DNA of 64,000 nt, from assembly GCA_002897115.2 (NCBI GenBank), contig BCIH01000012.1, positions 335,334-399,333 on the forward strand, written 5' to 3'. Shown here one piece after another: positions 20,001-31,680 of this stretch. Origin of the DNA: Prototheca cutis. Its lineage: Eukaryota; Chlorophyta; Trebouxiophyceae; Chlorellales; Chlorellaceae. Numbering within the stretch: position 1 is the stretch's first letter; each line of letters opens with the position of its first letter. The notes beneath the pieces were generated by a model that was given only the letters and a program-made list of their open reading frames with translations, was not told where the DNA came from and made no database searches. Both the position numbers and the translations under genes were made by a program.

Positions 20001-22312
20001 CTTCGGCGTCCAACACGGCCATCTTCAGCGACTCTTCTTCCTTGCGCCGGCGGTACTCTGCCAGCTCTTTGTTCGCAAGCTCCGTGGCAGACAGGGTCAC
20101 AAGCCGCGCGGCAGGCAGCCGCCGCACCGCGACGTCCGCCCGAAGGTCCGGGTTCCCCGCGTCCTTGAGATTGAACTGCAGCGTCAGGAACCGAGCCTTG
20201 TACTCCCGATTCGTACCGCCGTGGTGTGCATACAACGCTGCCTCAATCTCCGCCGCCAGCTGCTCGGCAGACTCTTCTTCTTGCGGTCGTGTCATCGGTG
20301 ACGTCGAGGCCCGCTCTTTGAGCGCGAGCTCCATGGCCGCCTGGAAGCCCAGGCGAACTTTCTCGCGAACGATGCTCTCGGCGCGGAGATCAGCCTCGCG
20401 CCGAGACGCCGCCGAGCCCGCTTTTGGGCTTTTCGCGCCGTAAAAGCTTCCGGCCGATGTGCTCACGCCAGCGCCGGCCACACGCAGGAGTCGTGCCGCC
20501 TCGGCCTCTGCACGTTCTTCATCCTCCTCGCTTTCTTCATTGTTTTCTCGGGCTGTTTTTCTGCCTTGACCACCTGTGGTAGGTTTTGGGGGAGATGTGG
20601 GCGGGTGGGGGGAAGAGGAGGTGACAACAGGAATGGTCAGGTAACGGAGGATACCAAGCACAGCGCAATGCCACGCTCCAGGCCGTGCACCCACTGGGTG
20701 GCACTGCAGGCTGAGCCCGAGGCCCAATCACCGTCGCCGGATCCCCCAATACCCCATCCCCCAAAACACACCTGGTGTGCTGTTGCGTGAACGCCGGCGC
20801 TGCTTGGCTGCTCTCGGACTGGTGGCCGCTGCCCCGGTCTCCGCAATGTCCCCCTCCTCCTGCAATGGACGTTGGGGATAGATAGCAGGGTTCGGTAATT
20901 TCTCGCTCCCCAATCACAATGCGCCGCAGCGCCATGGTGATGCAAATCAATGCGGCAGGGATCCTTTCACCACGGCGGCCACCCGCTCTGGCACCGCTGC
21001 AAGATGCATCAACTGCATGCCCCCCAGTCCCCGCCCACTTCCCCAACTCCAACACCGCAGCTCACCTCTCCGGCATCGTCTGAGAGCGAGTATGGATCTG
21101 CTGGCCCCGGCCGCTCCTCTTCCCGGTCAACCTCAAAATCCGAGTCCGAAGTGTCGTCCACTCCGCCAGCATCCTGGCTGTCGTCGTCGGATGAGGTGGA
21201 GACGTAGCCTTCGTCATCCTCCCCCTCTGTCGATCCGGCCAGCCTGTGCCGCTTGCGGCTGGACCGTTCCGCCAGCGGACGGCCAAGGAAACCGTGAGCA
21301 TTCACGTCCACCTCATCGCACCCCAGCTCATGGTCCAACGACCGGGGTTCCCCTGCATGTCAGTGGGGGGGGGGAGGGGGGGCAGCAAGCGTGCAGGTGA
21401 GCAGCCCATTGCATCCTGCATGCCGATGTCTTGTGGGTGGCTTTACTCGTCCTTCCCTCGCAATCCATGGCCTGCGCCCTCCCTTCCCCCGCAGCACTGC
21501 CCGGCCCCCTTCCCGCATGCAGCAGCCCTCTTCCTCCAAAGGGGGTTCGGGAGTGTCCAAGTGGCAAGCAACACAGACAGCCTGGCACGCTCCCATCCCC
21601 CCAAAGGGCAGGAAGCCTGCTGCCGGGCGTGCGTGGCGTGCGGAGCCCCGAAGCAAGCGGCAACCCAGCAGCATTCTCAAACTCCTCCTGCTTTTCTCGC
21701 TCTGACTCACGGAATGCTATGTGCCCCTGTTCGATCAGTTCAGCCAGATTTGCATTCTGTTCGAGCTCATCGGTTTCCTCATAGTACAGGTCTCCGGACT
21801 TGGCGGAGGGCTTGCACGAGTCGACCCGTGCCTTGTACCACTGCGCACTCCCGGCGCCCTCCTCAGGCCAAAGTACGTACACCTGCAGTGTGCAACAGAC
21901 AGTTGTGGCACTGAGCCCGTCCCCAAATCGCACACAGCTATGATGGCATTGAGGCCGGCCCCCAAACACCAGGGCAGAATCACAAGGTCGGTCCTGACAC
22001 ATGACAACTCCCTAAAAGCTGCCTCCCCGCCCGCCCCGGCCCGTGCTCTCACCGTGCGCGATACGAGACTCTTTCGGATCTCCACCGGCTTCAAGAGTCG
22101 GTAGACGTACTTGACCTTGGGCTTTATCCGCGGTTCCAGCTCCTCGACCACCAGCGCTGCTGAAAGGGGCAGGGGAGGCTGCGTGTGTACCAGCCTCGGG
22201 CTCCCTGGCGTGGACATGCACATCATTTGGATCTGTCACGCGCGCGGCAACACCACCCACCTTCCTCAAGACGCGCAGTCGGCTTACGCTCTCTCTTGGG
22301 TCGGCTCCCCAT
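17042..22312 (-). CDS. Tudor-like / TFIIS-M / SPOC transcription-chromatin protein
   Basis: Predicted 1267-aa protein. Eight exons: 22312-22261, 22159-22053, 21882-21711, 21352-21066, 20859-20772, 20573-18934, 18766-18557 and 18289-17042 (3804 nt, exact frame). Order: basic N-terminus ('MGSRPKRERKPTARLEE'); a Tudor-like fold ('VYVLWPEEGAGSAQWYKARV' to 'LAELIEQGHIAF'); an acidic linker; a TFIIS central domain at about 300-420 ('SIVREKVRLGFQAAMELALK', 'YKARFLTLQFNLKDAGNPDL', 'LSATELANKELAEYRR'); a SPOC domain at about 690-850 ('VWRGPLILPGEGEVPVVLDR'), spanning the exon 6-7 junction; and a Pro/Gly/Gln/His-rich tail. TFIIS-M plus SPOC proteins (Bye1, PHF3/DIDO, plant homologues) bind RNA polymerase II and its phosphorylated CTD. 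No PHD finger is visible. Intron 7 has a GC donor (AAG|GCAAGG). The start is shared head-to-head with MPP6. Confidence 0.88.
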
Positions 22313-22658
22313 GGCTACCCGCAGTCTACTTCCCACGGCCAGCCCTCGCCCACGCGCTCTCGTCACGTTCCATATCCTTCAATGAAATATCATTTTCCAT
22401 CGCGCAGGAGGCGGGGCCGAGATGACATCGCTTTCTCCCTGCAGATCCCATCAGGGATGAGTTCCTTCCGGCCACCAAATTGTGCGGCTACCGACGGGCT
22501 ATCGCAGGGACAACAGGGGATGGGACGCCAACATCAGGCAATCCCAAATCGCAGGCGAGAAGCCACTCGGCAACGGAAACGCTGCAGGTTACATCTTGCT
22601 TTATATTTGTGTGGCGTGTCTGGAATAGAGCAACTTCTCGCGGGCGGCTGCGGGAGGC
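22313..22658. promoter_or_regulatory. Shared divergent upstream region, SPOC gene / MPP6
   Basis: A 346-bp interval lies between two divergent start codons and therefore holds both promoters. No defined motif was recognised. Confidence 0.5.
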
Positions 22659-23499
22659 ATGTCCGCCCCACAGTCAGCCGCCCCAAAGGCGGCCCTGTCC
22701 AGCAAGTTGATGGGGCTCAAGTTCATGCAGCGTGCAGCGAACAAGGCCAAGGTGCAGGAGGAGGCTGAGCGTCCCGTCCAAGAAGCCAAGGCGGCAAGTA
22801 GCGTGGGCCCAGCGCATTTTCCAAGGGCCCTGCCCCGAGCGTCAGCCATGGACCGAATGCAAACTGGCCTGTCCAGCGCGCAGCATGGTGGCCTGTGTCC
22901 TGGCCGTGCTGAATGCCATCAAATAATGCATGAGTGCTCGGGTTGCAAGCATTCCGAGCGCGCATGCAAGGAGTTGTGAATGATCAAGCCGGCCCTCTGT
23001 TCGTGCAGGCACACTGGGTGAAGGAGCAGGCGGTGCAAGGATGTGTCGTGTTGATGGGCGGCGATCCGCCCCTGAGTGGCAGCAGCGGCACGGGGCGCAT
23101 GAGTTTCCGGGGACAAAACCCGACCGTGGAGACGGAGGCCCTGGCGGCCGTGCGCAGGGCGGGCACCGCCGCCCGGCGACAGCCGGTGAATGACGCCGGC
23201 GCGGTGATGACTGACGAAGAAATGGCAGCGAGGTGGGTATGATGCTTGGTGGAGACGCTCGCTGTGATGTTTGTGCAAAGGATTTCAAGGGTATGGACAT
23301 TCCTGTGGGACTTGGGACACCTGTCAGCAGCGGCCAGCCCCAACAACCCAAACCATGCCAAACCCTTGTCCGTGCGCCGTGTCACGTTCCTTGCAGACTT
23401 TTGGAGAGGCAAAAGCCTCAGTCTGAGACGCTTAAAGTCAGGGAGAGTGTTGGCAGCCGGAATGGTCCCTCCAAGAAGCGGCCAAGACCCCAAGACTAG
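22659..23499 (+). CDS. MPHOSPH6: M-phase phosphoprotein 6, nuclear exosome cofactor
   Basis: Predicted 156-aa MPP6. In other eukaryotes this small basic protein tethers the Mtr4 helicase to the nuclear exosome and is needed for 5.8S rRNA 3' maturation. Three exons: 22659-22802, 23009-23232 and 23397-23499 (471 nt). Diagnostic features: N-terminal 'LSSKLMGLKFMQRA' (human form: LS.NLLRMKFMQR), central 'GRMSFRGQNPTVE' (the family's most conserved block), 'DEEMAAR' before a basic C-terminus, and a final 'KKRPRPQD' that mirrors the human ending. The length matches the human protein of about 160 aa. The exon 1 donor is AGC|GTGGGC; using the GT four bases earlier would break the frame. Confidence 0.9.
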
Positions 23500-23869
23500 G
23501 ACCTGGGGGGCCACCTCCAAGAGCTGGTCGGAGCCGCTTTCGCAACAGCCGAGGCCCACGTGAACCACGTGATAGGACCCGGCCCATGTTTGAGGTCGAT
23601 CACTCAAATCTTGCAATCTTGGCGAGCCAGGCACTGCCCAACTGGGAGACCCACGGCACAAAATCTTCATTGAATTCGCAAAGAAATTCCGTCGACCTGT
23701 TGCGCATCCCTGGGAGCGGAGGCGAGCCAAGTCTGCCTGGGATGCGCAGATCGTAAATTGCGAGAATACTCACGGAGTGCTTTTTGACGGCGCATACCGC
23801 ATTCTGTGCTACAGTACATGATGGAAATGCGATCTTGTTGCGAACAGAGGACAGTGATGTAGTTGGGAC
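23500..23869. other. Intergenic: MPP6 3' flank to subtilase promoter
   Basis: About 370 bp, moderate GC, both flanking genes on the plus strand. It presumably holds the MPP6 polyadenylation region and the subtilase promoter. No gene or repeat is seen. Confidence 0.5.
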
Positions 23870-26823
23870 ATGGATCGCAGGACCTGGTCCCGCCGTGTCC
23901 CGGCACTCGTGTTTGCCCTCCTTGCCGCCCTCCTCTGGCCCTCCAGGGGAGAAGCCTTGGTCCCGTGCGCTGACCTACCAGAACTCCAAGGCTTGACTGG
24001 GTTGCCGCCCATCAATGGCAGGTGCAGGTACGAGGTGGAGGGTAGTACGCTCGGCTGTCCCGGGTTGCCGTGGAAGCTGGGTTTGTGTTGGCCTTCCGCC
24101 GTACTGACCTGGGGCGAGTGCGTCGTTCATGGCGCTGTTTGCTGTGCGCGGCCATGCGAATGCACTGCATACGTGGGAGTCATCGCACGTTCCGAGCCCT
24201 TTGTGTATGTTGAACGACGACCATGAACGTGCACCATGGGGGTGTGCACTGAACTGCCCCTATCCGGTATGCCACCAATCTCAACACCCATTCGCATGCC
24301 TCCATGCGCCCACCCACCCATGTGTGCCATTTGCATCCGCGCAGGCCCTCCAGCAACGTCACCCTGCTGGTGAGCTCCATGGATGGCAATGGCTCATCAG
24401 CTTCCACAGATGACGACGACAGCGATGGCTGGATCCTGGAATGGGCAAACATGACCGACGCCGCACCGGAGCAGCTGGCGTGCGCTGCCGCCAACTGCAC
24501 GCGGTCGTTCGGCAGCGTGCTGCATGGCGCGGCAGCACGACTGCCACGCAGCGGGCTGGCGTCGTTTCTGGAGCAACACGGCGGCGCGCTGGCGGCAATG
24601 CATGCGGATTCCACCCTGCGTGTCTCAGACAGCTCGCTGGCTTACAGTTCAAGTGCACTCGTACAGGCTATTTCGGCCAGTACGGCGCAACTGGCGGCCG
24701 GGTCGAGCTCGCGTGTCGGGCGGTGGGGCCTGGACCGCTCCGACCAGCCCGACCTGCCGCTGGACGGTCTGTATCACTACAATTCGACGGGCACGGGTGT
24801 CACGGTGTACGTCATGGACACGGGCATTCGGTCGAGCCATGAGGAGTTTTGGGTGTCGGCGGACGACAGCACGAGTCGTGCGGCGGAGGCGTACTCGCCG
24901 CTGGACAGCGGGACGCCCGGGGACGATTGCCAGGGCCACGGCACGCACGTCGCGGGCGTGGCCGGCGGGCTGACCTACGGCATGGCAAAGGGCGTCACGC
25001 TGCGCGCGCTGCGCATCCTCGACTGTGACGGCAACGGCGCGGTGTCGGACGCGCTGGCGGCCCTGGACTGGCTGCTGCAGTACGCGTCCCGGCCTGCGGT
25101 GGTGACGCTGAGCCTGGCCGGGTCGGAGAGCGGGGTGCTGGATGCCGGGGTCAAACAGGCCGTGGACGCGGGAATTCACGTGGTCGTGGCCGCGGGGAAC
25201 AACGACGGCGACGCGTGCGACGTGTCCCCGGCCCGCGAACCCTCGGCCGTCACGGTGGGTGCCAGCGACGAGACCGACGCCCGACTCTGGGTCTCGACCG
25301 GCGTCGCCAGCAACTATGGCACCTGCGTCGACCTGTTTGCCCCCGGGTCAAACATCGAGTCTGCAGGCATCGACAGCGACACCTCCTCGGCGTGAGGGGA
25401 CTCGCTTGTTTGCTGGTTTGCTTGTGCCGGGTTGGGTGTCTCTGGGAGCTTAGGCCTCGTTCATTCTGCTTGGACAGCCAAGCCCTCCGACAGCTCGAAA
25501 AACCAACCACACATAATACCTGCTATGAACAGGGTTCGGACCGGGACGAGCCAGGCGGTGCCATTTGTGGCCGGGGCGATTGCGCTGGCGCTGCAGGGCC
25601 AACCGAGCTTGACCCCGGCGGCGGCTGTTACACTCATGATCGCCGGCGCCTCGCAGGGCGTGCTCACTTCCACCCAATCCAGTTGGTCCTTCTCCGGAAG
25701 CGACACGCCAAATCTCCTGGCCCAGAGCCTGGACAGCGGTCAGGGTGTGACGGCGCTGCCCTCGCCGCCACCCACCGCCAGCCCAGCGAGCTCGGCGAGC
25801 TCACCGACCGCTCCATCGCCGAGCTCATGGGTGCTGCAGGCACCAAGCCCAGGGCCGGACGCCGCTCCGGCCCCGGGCCCACTGGAAGTCTCGAGCGCGC
25901 CCCCGCCGCCGGGGGCCGTGATTGCCACCGAGTCCATCGCCGGGTCAACCCTGGCGTGGACGATGACTGACTGGGGGGGGTGTGAAGCCGATACCTGTAC
26001 CCAGGCCCGCACCGTGGGCTGCATCAACACGTCAACCAACGCCACCACCCCGGACGTGTCGACCAGCAGCATTGGGGTTGCGCCCGCCGCGCTCAAAGTG
26101 GCATCGACACCCTCCCCACCGCCTGCGGCGGTGTCGGGCACAGGTGTGCCGGTGAGCCAGTGCGAAGCCGCATGGAACAGCAGCAGCAGCAGCAACTCAT
26201 CGATGTCAGTGCCGGCGTCTCAGCGCGGGTGCTGCGCGACGGCAGATGCCGGCACCAGCGCGATTGATGGTTCCAGCGGCGGCCTGGGTGACGGCGCGAT
26301 CGTCGCCATCTCGGTTGGCGCGGCCCTTGTGCTGGTGTGCCTGATCCTCGTCGCAACGGCGCTCGTCCGCCACCGGCGCAGGGTTGCCGCCGCAGGTGCC
26401 ATGGGAGTGGGCTTCGGCGGCCGGGGTGGCCCTGCGGGGCCTCAAGCTGCCCCGCCAGGCGCGTCAGAACCCTCCTCGGCCATGCAGTCTGCGGTGGGCA
26501 AAGGTCTGGCCCCGGCTTTGCCGTCTCACTGGCCACCCCCCCTACGGGCCGGCTCAGCTGCCGGCACGGGGTGGGCTGCTGGCGCCGCCTCCACTCGATC
26601 GCTGCCCGAGGGGCCTGGAAGCCTGGCAGCACGGCGCAGCGCCACGGCGTCCCTCGCAGGCACGGGAACCAGTGCGACGCCAGCTAGCCAGCTGCATGCA
26701 GAGGAGGATCCGCAGCGTCTGTCCCGGACGCCAGGTCCGATCCGCTCGCCCTTGCACCACCAGTTTTCTGTAGCTGCTTGGGGTAGCTTGGCTGGCAGTG
26801 GTAGGCACCCCGGCGCAGCTTGA
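23870..26823 (+). CDS. Membrane-anchored subtilisin-like serine protease with TSP1-like module
   Basis: Predicted 831-aa S8 peptidase. Three exons: 23870-24027, 24345-25391 and 25533-26823 (2496 nt). The signal peptide is 'VPALVFALLAALLWPSRGEA'. A prosegment follows to about residue 175, then a proteinase-K-like catalytic domain with Asp211 ('VYVMDTGIRSSHEEF'), His251 ('QGHGTHVAGVAGG'), oxyanion Asn338 ('VVVAAGNNDGDACD') and Ser408 ('GTSQAVPFVAG'). All four key residues are intact, although GTSQA replaces the usual GTSMA. A Pro/Ser-rich stalk comes next. 'LAWTMTDWGGCEADTCTQAR' plus further Cys looks like one thrombospondin type-1 repeat. After it come a Ser-rich stretch, one TM helix ('AIVAISVGAALVLVCLILVA'), 'RHRRR', and a cytosolic tail of about 145 residues. 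Green algae use subtilases for cell-wall lysis at daughter-cell release; that role here is inference. Confidence 0.9.
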
Positions 26824-27549
26824 GATGGTGGTCGATACAGTCCACGTTCGACCCTCTTCAACAGGGGGTTGCCCTGGCAGCCAGCCAGCTCCATGCCTGG
26901 GGCCCAGTCTGGTGCGGTGCTCTCAACTCCTTGGATGAATCCCGACCTCATGTCTCAGGGTGTGTCTCACCATTTGCTTCCTCTCTGTCTCCTTTTCGAC
27001 CTCCCAAGAATAAGTTTTGGCAGTTGGGGCCTTTCCCCAGAGCCCGAAGCCTCACCCCACAGCGAGCCAAAGACGCGGCACCACACGGCCCGCACAGCAT
27101 TGCCTGCATGACGGCACGTACGGCGATGGCATTCTGCCGGTTGCCATGTGGTGTCTCGCCGAGACTGCTTTCCCCGACGATGGGATCTCTGCCATGGCCC
27201 AGGGCCCCCGACTCCTCTGTGCCTCGGCACTCTCACGCACGGATGGGTCTGCTTTGTCCATAGCCCTCACTACCACCAGCACCAGCCGCAACCCCTCCTG
27301 CCATCCATGATACTTCGATACTCCTGTGATTCATTCGACTGATTCCTCTTGCTGTATCTCATTTGCGCTCCCCTGCAAGGACCTCACGTTCTCCCAACGC
27401 CCATCCCGCCAGACTGCTTTCCTCCCCTGCCAACATCGTGACCAGAGCGATGTAACCTCATCAATTTGTCCTGCGAGTTGAGGCTGGAGGCAAACCATGC
27501 ACAGCACTCCAAAGAAGGCATCTCTGCTGCACATGCCTTGGCTGGTTCT
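26824..27549. other. Convergent 3' intergenic region, subtilase / PUS10
   Basis: About 725 bp between two converging stop codons, so it holds both 3' UTRs. Frames are broken throughout, and no gene or RNA is recognised. Confidence 0.5.
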
Positions 27550-29841
27550 TCAGGCAAAGTCCAGGTGGATGTCGACGACGTCCAGATACAGGATGGTGAT
27601 GGGGCAGCCAAGCAAGTCGCCCAGACTCGGCTTCGTTCGGCCAAAGTCTCCTGTGGATTCATGGTGGGTAATGCATGTCGAGGCTCGCGTGATGCTGAGC
27701 ATATCGCGAATGGGGTGAGGGTATTTCGTCCCGGAAGAGCAACATGGGCATGGTGCAGTCAAGGCATGGCGACACAGCATTGCACACCCGCCCATGTCCC
27801 TTCACTTGACTGTGACACACACAGGCTCAGGCCCCCCCCCCTCCCACGCAGATATGTACCGTGGACAAACTCTTTGATGTATGTTCCGGCCTGCGTGCAC
27901 AGAGCAATGGTAAAGCAGTTTGTCCTAGGGATGGACTTGGCCGCCATGCTAATAACAGTCCGGGGTCGCGTGAGATTGGCCCGTCGGTGCAGCACCTGGG
28001 ATGACGGGGCAGGTGGAGTCCGGGGTTGTTGGAAAGAGCAGGGACATCTGGTCGGTCTGTCCGCATCTCCCCCACTGTTGGTCTTCTCAGGTCCATCGGT
28101 GGCTTCCGACTCTGCTGCAGTACCGAGAGAGAAAAAGAAATCCATTCGTACCCTTGTTGGGGTTTGCTGCTGGAGCACCAGGTCCCTGTGCCCAGATAAA
28201 TCAGCGAGCTTGTCGTCGGGAACGCAGTCTGGTGACCAGCAGATGGCTACGTACGACTTGTGCTTGTCCCCCTCTTCATCCTTGATGCGCTGGACTTCCT
28301 CTGTCCGGAGCACGCGAAGGTTCCTCACGGCAATAGCGCCCTCGTTGGAGGCATTGATCTCTCGCTCGAGCGCGGCACAGGCGGCGGGTCCCGGCGGCGC
28401 GGCACCCGAGTCACGCAGCTCCAGCGCAAAGGGCCGGCCCGCGCCCAGCATGCGCACGTCCATGTCCTCCCTCCCAGCTGCCAGGAAGCTGGCGTCGACG
28501 CAGCGCAGCGCGGGCAGAGCAACTGCACCCAACCGCTCCTCGACCGACTCGGCACCCTTGCGCTCGCCGTTGATAAACCAGCGCGACTGCGGGATGCCGC
28601 GCTGAAGCTTCAGGTACCTGCCCCCCAGGAACCAGCGGCCCCGACTCGGCCGCAGGGTTAACCCCGCCGGCTGTCCGGGCGCTGACAGGGACAGTGCAGA
28701 CACGGGGCAGTCCCGTTCTAGCTCAGCATCCCCAAGCGCCGACAGTTCCTCCTCAATCCGTGTCGATGCCACCATGTCCTCTGGAGGGTGGTGGTCACAG
28801 GTATGGGCTCGGGTTTGTCAACGTACTGACATTCACCCCTTGAGGGATGGGAGAAGCAGGGCTGGTAAATGATGATGCAAACAACTAGGTGCCAAACAGC
28901 ACGGCTCATTGACCCCCAAACCGAATCACAAATCAGCGTCCCACCCACACCTGGTGGAGCAATGTCCTGCTTGCCATGCCGGCGCTTGCCCGTCATTCCC
29001 CATTTCTTCTTGCTCTGGTCCACTTGCTGCCGCACGCGGGCTGCGAGCCAGAGGGCTTCTGGGGCCAGGTGCGGCGCCACGGCTGCCAGGGTCACACGCA
29101 GTTCGGCCTTCGGGTCACAGGGCGCGCGCAGTGCGGCCGCCAGTCGTGGGGCGTGAGTCAGCCGCGCTGCCTCCTTGAGGCTGACAATGCCGCTGACCCC
29201 GGGGAACAGTCGGACTAGCGCCCGAGCACGCACCGCTGCGGCGGCAGGCAGGCTGATGTCCAGATGGAAACCCGTGGCATCCACTTCGTACCGTTCACAC
29301 AGCGCAGCTGCAGCGTAATCCTCGGTCTCCCGATCGGGCCCGCCATCGGCTTTCATGTAAACGGCGGCCTCGGGCTCTGCCAGGAGACCGAGGCACAGCG
29401 GGCAAATGGTTTGCTCGCAGTCTTCTGATTCAATGTCTCTTCCAAAATGCTGCTGCAAAGTCGCAAGCATCCCTGGGTCCAAGGCAGCGGCACCATCAGG
29501 CCCGAGCACGTCTGGCAAGGACCCCGCATACACGTGCTCCCTCCGGCAGCCCAAGCACCGCAGGCAGCATCGCCAGCAGACCTGTCACGTGCATGTAAGA
29601 TGATTCCGTGCTCATATGCAAGGGGAATAGGACAGGGCATGGACCCAGGTGACCAGCTCACCACCTGACCAGACCCAGTGCGGCTGAACCACCCTTTCCC
29701 ATATCACCCCACCACCAGCTCGCACAATCCATCAACGTAGCCCAATTCAAACCCCATATGTCGTACCTTGTACTTGGATGCCAGTTCAGCTACCATGTCC
29801 ACCACCCCTGGTGCGGGGCCGGCTGCACCGCCGGCCGCCAT
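27550..29841 (-). CDS. PUS10: tRNA pseudouridine synthase Pus10
   Basis: Predicted 498-aa Pus10, which makes pseudouridine in the T-arm (54/55) of tRNAs in archaea and many eukaryotes. Five exons: 29841-29767, 29581-29024, 28778-28152, 27995-27860 and 27650-27550 (1497 nt). The N-terminal THUMP-like half carries the Pus10 zinc site: 'VCWRCCLRCLGC' (26-37) and 'CPLC' (85-88). The catalytic half has 'GRWFLGGRYLKLQRGIPQS', the catalytic Asp motif 'GREDMDVRMLG' (313-323), 'GRPFALELRDS', 'TQAGTYIKEFVHGDFGRTKP', and ends 'LYLDVVDIHLDFA'. Every family hallmark is present and the length fits (human 529 aa). A short first exon codes only a 25-residue leader, so the start rests on the exon 1-2 phase match. 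It is head-to-head with thymidine kinase. Confidence 0.93.
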
Positions 29842-30221
29842 GGCTGGTGCGTGCACCTCGCCACGCAACGGCCCGACCTGTTCCCTCCGCAGCTGGGGCG
29901 CACGATATCAGCGCAGCATCGTCCTGACACTCATGCAAATGTTATTTCGTTTATCTGGGCTGTTGCGTTTGCCCGCTGCATGCGCGTTCATTCAGCTAGA
30001 GGCTTTGCTCTTGCATTCGGCCCGGGCGATGCTGTTGGATGGCAGTTTTTTCAAAAGTTCACTGGAATCGCTCCATCGCGATCCCCCGCCCCGTGACCAG
30101 CAGTCTGCGTGCCATGCCTGGACCAGTCATTGGATGTTTGTATACGTGAAAAAAAGCCAGCGTGCAGGCATCGGAGCTCGCGTTTCTCACCCGCAGACCG
30201 CGCGGGGTGAGCGAGCGCGCC
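29842..30221. promoter_or_regulatory. Shared divergent upstream region, PUS10 / TK
   Basis: A 380-bp interval between divergent start codons. It includes a small AT-richer pocket near 29930-29960. The promoter role is inferred from position only. Confidence 0.45.
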
Positions 30222-31401
30222 ATGAGCTGGGCCTGGTCTAGCAGTGTGTCACTCCCGGCCGTTAGGGCCTTTCAGGCCGGTGTGGGCCAGCAATGGTCAC
30301 GCAGGCAGGGAGGCTGGGCCTGCATGTCGCAATGCGCGGCGTTGAGACAGAGTGAACGGCTGGTTTGGGCCAGGGGCCACCCCAGGACGAGCAGCAGTTG
30401 GGAGCCACCCAGGCACCCCCAAGGGACAATCCCTGGGTCCCAGGCCAGGCAGGGCTCGACTAGGGCAGGAGCCATTGAGCTCATCATGGGCCCCATGTTT
30501 GCCGGCAAGTCCAGCGAGCTGCTGCGGCGAGTAGCTGTCTGCGAGGCTGCGGGGCTGTCGGTGGCAGTGGTGAAGAGCTCCGTGGATGATCGGTACTCGG
30601 ACGCGCACGTGGTGACCCACGATGGCCTGAAAAAGGTGAGCTCGAGTTTGCAGAGGGATAGGGTTTGTGCGGTGAGAAGGATGATGCCTGGAGCTGGGGC
30701 CCTCAGCTGTCGCTGGCCGGCAGCGATTTGTTGTAATCACCAACCATGCGTACCCCGTCTTTGGCGCCGCCATCCCGCAGCCATGACCATGCTGTGGTCC
30801 CCTCCCTCACCCATCCCGCCCCAAACCACCGAGAAAACTCGACAGCCGTGCTATGCTGTGCCGACACTGGCAGCGTTCCGGGAAAGAGCGGCGGAGGCTT
30901 GGCCGCGGTACCAGGTCATTGCCGTGGACGAAGCGCAATTTTTCCCTGACTTGGTGGACGTCTGCACTGCCACCGCTGACGGCGAGGGCAAGCACTGGAT
31001 TCTGGCTGGTCTGGACGGCGATTTCCGGCGCCAGCGGTTTGGCCTGGTGCGTCGGATGACGTGTAGGAAAGAGGGAATGGACTCCAAGCTCACAAGGCAG
31101 CATGGGACCTCAACCCCTTGACATGTACAACCCGCCGACAGACACACCCACCTATCCCCCACGCACCCACTCATGCTGCTGCCAGATGCTGGATCTGGTG
31201 CCCCATGCCGAGAGCGTGACAAAGCTGTCGGCCAAGTGCATCTTGTGCTCGCAGCAGGGAGTAGAAAGCGCGGCACACTTTACCATCCGGCGCCAGGCGG
31301 TGGATGGCGAACAGCGCCTCGTAGGCGGTGCCGAGAGCTATGCTGCGGTGTGCAGGGCACACTACGTTGAAGCCGCAGGGAAACTGATGACAAGGGCATG
31401 A
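30222..31401 (+). CDS. TK1: Type II thymidine kinase (TK1-like)
   Basis: Predicted 276-aa thymidine kinase that phosphorylates thymidine to dTMP with ATP (salvage pathway). Three exons: 30222-30635, 30846-31046 and 31186-31401, all phase 0. P-loop 'GPMFAGKSSELLRR' (90-103); 'DEAQFF' with the catalytic-base Glu167; 'LAGLDGDFRRQRFGL'; lasso 'AESVTKLSAKC'; structural zinc ligands C223, C226, C261 and H264 ('CILC', 'CRAH'). This is the tetrameric TK1/bacterial class. The first 85 residues are an extra, Arg/Ser/Ala-rich leader lacking acidic residues at first, consistent with a plastid or mitochondrial transit peptide as in plant TK1b; targeting is inference. An alternative start at Met35 would shorten it. 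Confidence 0.93.
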
Positions 31402-31680
31402 CGAGCGTGTAGCTGTAATTGGTGTTGTAACGTCTGAAATGCAGCAACAATGCTGCCCACCTGTCCCTGTACACCCTCTGGCCATTGTGCTGCGCTTCTG
31501 GTGCCATGCAGTGGCACTGCATGGCATCATGAGCACGCAATGGTCCCACTCCGATTTAGCATACCGCAGTTTCTTGCAACCCCTTGGACCACCCCGACAG
31601 TCCTAGTATTGTCTCTCTGTACTCATCCTTGCTATTGCTGCTGGCACCACATGCTGTGTACAACATACACCAGCTGCGTC

